DNA of 64,000 nucleotides from Flaviramulus basaltis (lineage in GTDB: Bacteria > Bacteroidota > Bacteroidia > Flavobacteriales > Flavobacteriaceae): the NCBI RefSeq assembly GCF_900114265.1, contig NZ_FPKV01000003.1, forward strand, positions 434,001 to 498,000, in the 5' to 3' direction. The notes beneath the pieces were generated by a model. It was not told where the DNA came from. It worked only from the letters and a program-made list of their open reading frames with translations, and searched no databases. This document shows positions 62,064 through 64,000 of the stretch, piece by piece; within the stretch, counting starts at the first letter, position 1, and each line of letters begins with the position of its first letter. The position numbers and the translations under genes are program-made.

Positions 62064-62071
62064 TATATTTG
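62064..62071 (+). promoter_or_regulatory. -7 promoter element TATATTTG in an intergenic region
   Basis: An exact TAnnTTTG match. The implied start is near 62077, just before the hairpin and terminator, so it may serve a small RNA or a leader of the ABC gene. No well-placed -33 TTG. Confidence 0.4.
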
Positions 62072-62076
62072 AATAT

Positions 62077-62157
62077 CACTAATTTATTTTAGTGATAATT
62101 TTTCTTTTTCATAGCAATTTTTTTCCCATCCTTAATTTATTAAGGGTGGGTTTTGTT
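62077..62157 (+). ncRNA. Candidate small RNA of about 80 nt
   Basis: Between the TATATTTG element and the terminator at 62125-62157 lies a short stretch with one further hairpin (TATCACTAA/TTAGTGATA, 62074-62082 and 62089-62097). Promoter, structure and terminator are in the right order, but no known RNA family is recognised. Confidence 0.3.
62125..62157 (+). terminator. Strong terminator hairpin upstream of the ABC gene
   Basis: An 11-bp stem CCCATCCTTAA (62125-62135) with TTAAGGGTGGG (62140-62150), one G-T pair, loop TTTA, then TTTTGTTTTTT. Confidence 0.85.
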
Positions 62158-62289
62158 TTTTTATGCCATATCTGTATTAAATTAATAAAATTTAATTTTT
62201 CAATTGTATTATTATTTGTGGTTAAAGCGTTAAACTTCTCGGGTAACATTTAATATATTTACCAACTACAAGTTAATTAAAAAACACTA

Positions 62290-63216
62290 ATGAGTAACTT
62301 TCTTGAAGTTAATAATGTTTCTAAAAATTTCGGAAACTTTAAAGCCCTTAATAATGTATCAATCTCAGTTCCAAAAGGTAGTATATTTGGATTACTAGGA
62401 CCAAACGGAGCTGGAAAAACCACACTAATACGTGTTGTAAATCAAATAACTATGCCAGATTCTGGTACTGTTCATTTAGATGGTGAACTACTTAACGAGA
62501 ATCATATAAGAGATATTGGTTATTTGCCAGAAGAACGTGGTTTATATAAATCCATGAAAGTTGGCGATCAAGCTTTATATCTTGCACAATTAAAAGGGTT
62601 AAGTAAGGCAGAAGCTAAAACACGTTTAAAATACTGGTTTGAGCGTTTAGAAATTGGAGATTGGTGGAACAAGAAAATACAAGAGCTTTCAAAAGGTATG
62701 GCTCAAAAAATACAATTTGTTGTTACGGTATTGCATCAACCAAAATTATTAATTTTCGATGAACCTTTTTCGGGTTTCGATCCTATAAATGCTAATTTAA
62801 TTAAAGATGAAATTTTACGATTACGTGAAAATGGAGCAACCGTTATTTTCTCAACACATAGAATGGAATCTGTAGAGGAACTTTGTGATGACATTGCTTT
62901 AATACATAAATCGAATAAAATTTTAGATGGTAAGCTAATAGATGTGAAGCGCCAATATAAAATAAATACTTACGAAGTAGGTATTCGAGCAAATGATAAA
63001 GTTAGTTTACAAAATGAATTATCTCAAAAATTTGATATTTCTACGGCCAACTTTAAAACTTTAGAAGATGAACTAAAGTTGAATATAAAACTCTTGGATA
63101 CCGATAAACCAAATGATTTACTAAGCTATTTAACTTCAAAAGGAGAGGTGTCTCATTTTGTAGAATTGATACCAAGTGTTAACGATATATTTATTCAAAC
63201 TGTAAAGAATAACTAA
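62290..63216 (+). CDS. ABC transporter ATP-binding protein (NatA-like)
   Basis: A 308-residue ATPase: Walker A GPNGAGKTT, signature LSKGMAQK (with K-G-M-A instead of SGG, as in NatA-type subfamilies), Walker B LLIFDEP and STHRMES. The C-terminal 90 residues are the DUF4162-like extension of these ATPases. The permease gene follows after 3 bp. It probably forms an ABC-2 exporter, possibly for sodium or drugs. Confidence 0.94.
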   Translation: MSNFLEVNNVSKNFGNFKALNNVSISVPKGSIFGLLGPNGAGKTTLIRVVNQITMPDSGTVHLDGELLNENHIRDIGYLPEERGLYKSMKVGDQALYLAQLKGLSKAEAKTRLKYWFERLEIGDWWNKKIQELSKGMAQKIQFVVTVLHQPKLLIFDEPFSGFDPINANLIKDEILRLRENGATVIFSTHRMESVEELCDDIALIHKSNKILDGKLIDVKRQYKINTYEVGIRANDKVSLQNELSQKFDISTANFKTLEDELKLNIKLLDTDKPNDLLSYLTSKGEVSHFVELIPSVNDIFIQTVKNN

Positions 63217-63219
63217 AAA

Positions 63220-64000
63220 ATGAACCATTTACCACTTATTATAAAGCGCGAGTATTTAACCAAGGTTAAAAATAAATCATTTATAGTCATGACTATTTTA
63301 AGCCCAATTATTATGATTGCGCTTATATCTGTTGTTGCATATTTGTCACAATTAAATAATGACACCGTTCGTACAATTACTATTTTAGATGAATCTGGAT
63401 TAGTAGAAAACTCTTTTAAAAGTTCTGAAAACACAAAGTATAATGTGTTACAAAATATGTCTTTAGAAGAAGCAAAAACGATAACTAAAGAAACATCTTC
63501 GTATGGGTTGTTACACGTTAATAAATTAGATGATGTTGATGCCATTTCAAAGAGTATCAGGTTTTATTCTGAAGAGTCACCATCAATTGGTATTATATCT
63601 AATTTAGAAGGTCAACTAGAAAAGAAACTTACTAATATTAAATTACAACAAAAGGGAGTTGATGTAGATATGATTAACGCCTCTAGAATTAGTATTAATA
63701 TTGCACAAGAAAGCTTTGAAGGTGAGAAAACATCAAAAATAGATAGTGTTGTTAAGTTAATTTTTGGAGGCGCTGCAGGTTATTTACTATTTATGTTTAT
63801 CATCATTTATGGTAACATGATTATGCGTAGTGTCATTGAAGAAAAAACTAGCAGAATTATTGAGGTTATTATATCATCTGTAAAACCTGTACAACTTATG
63901 TTGGGTAAAATTATTGGAACATCTTTAGCAGGTATTACACAGTTTGTAATTTGGATAATTTTAGGAGGTGTTTTAATGGCGGTTGTGTCATTAGTACTAG
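63220..64000 (+). CDS. ABC-2 type permease (NatB-like), cut by the right edge
   Basis: An open frame from the ATG at 63220 to the window end, at least 260 residues. MNHLPLIIKREYLTKVKNKS leads into a first membrane helix, then a large extracytoplasmic loop (about 45-175) and further helices from about residue 185 (AAGYLLFMFIIIYGNMIM). The motif EEKTSRIIEVIISSVKP is typical of ABC-2 permeases. It is the partner of the preceding ATPase. Confidence 0.92.
   Translation, partial: MNHLPLIIKREYLTKVKNKSFIVMTILSPIIMIALISVVAYLSQLNNDTVRTITILDESGLVENSFKSSENTKYNVLQNMSLEEAKTITKETSSYGLLHVNKLDDVDAISKSIRFYSEESPSIGIISNLEGQLEKKLTNIKLQQKGVDVDMINASRISINIAQESFEGEKTSKIDSVVKLIFGGAAGYLLFMFIIIYGNMIMRSVIEEKTSRIIEVIISSVKPVQLMLGKIIGTSLAGITQFVIWIILGGVLMAVVSLVL

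Larger units (their letters stand above)
61961..62289. other. Intergenic region with three consecutive hairpins and an internal promoter element
   Basis: A 329-bp gap. After the dnaJ terminator it contains TATATTTG (62064-62071), a 9-bp hairpin and a strong terminator. No protein-coding frame is visible. The last 130 bp before the ABC gene hold only AT-rich sequence with a near-consensus TATATTTA (62254-62261). Confidence 0.6.

Noticed and set aside
1-64000. CRISPR array, tRNA/rRNA genes, prophage or IS transposase
   Set aside because: Gaps between genes are short and were read through; no regular spaced repeats, tRNA arm sequences or recombinase motifs were found. A profile search could still find something I missed.

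Overview
The window is AT-rich chromosomal DNA from a Bacteroidota bacterium, almost certainly a (probably marine) member of the Flavobacteriaceae. The evidence is the gene families (outer-membrane beta-barrel proteins with carboxypeptidase-regulatory-like N-termini, a type IX secretion type B C-terminal domain, DUF4270, DUF4295, DUF4350, DUF4920, LytTR/His_kinase pair), the absence of Shine-Dalgarno sequences, and many copies of the Bacteroidota promoter element TAnnTTTG. No tRNA, rRNA, CRISPR, transposase, integrase or phage gene was seen. Most of it is housekeeping core genome.

Layout. 1-5243: an ABC exporter (permease cut by the left edge), the chaperone HtpG and a KAS III enzyme. 5244-10085: an intergenic stretch with three hairpins, a TonB-receptor-like barrel, a CoA-binding protein and a sodium:solute symporter. 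10200-16413: recR, a glycosyltransferase, a 2-oxoacid dehydrogenase E2, then a tight four-gene operon (DEDDh exonuclease, FAH-family hydrolase, HPt protein, CinA). 16492-20381: rpmB-rpmG-DUF4295-ftsY and small cytosolic proteins. 20415-21933: divergent oxyR and dps. 22067-25712: a LytTR two-component pair next to a Kelch lipoprotein and a lipoprotein-like intradiol dioxygenase. 25954-28986: envelope proteins. 29104-35822: a MoxR/DUF58 five-gene operon, with RDD and TRIC-like genes divergent from it. 35926-39326: cyclophilin, NUDIX, acyltransferase and DUF418 genes. 39694-48714: a T9SS cargo protein, topoisomerase III, RluE, an ECF sigma factor with a membrane partner, and a TonB-dependent receptor. 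48715-59350: CrcB, a GyrI-like protein, an M49 peptidase, MazG-like, IlvE, DUF4920, MnmD, an epimerase and a Gfo/Idh/MocA oxidoreductase. 59456-64000: a YceI lipoprotein, grpE-dnaJ, and a second ABC exporter cut by the right edge.

The most unusual signal is a pair of single-gene cassettes, 48724-49515 (VOC-family gene) and 57566-58198 (SnoaL/NTF2-like gene). Their cargo genes are unrelated, but both are bounded by the same two repeats (left 86 bp, about 81% identical; right 77-78 bp, about 85% identical) in the same order and orientation. Both sit between convergent genes, and GTTTAAC/GTTAAAC inverted motifs lie near their ends. This looks like a family of small mobile or formerly mobile gene cassettes with no local recombinase.

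The second signal is a promoter architecture shared by the two chaperone loci htpG and grpE-dnaJ: TGnCA-N3-TGnCA-N12-TGGCA-N6-TTG with identical spacing. The last part resembles a sigma-54 -24/-12 promoter, which suggests a common heat-shock or stress control. Smaller points are a palindromic repeat at 35831-35915, a possible small RNA at about 62077-62157, and promoters fused to the T-tracts of upstream terminators.
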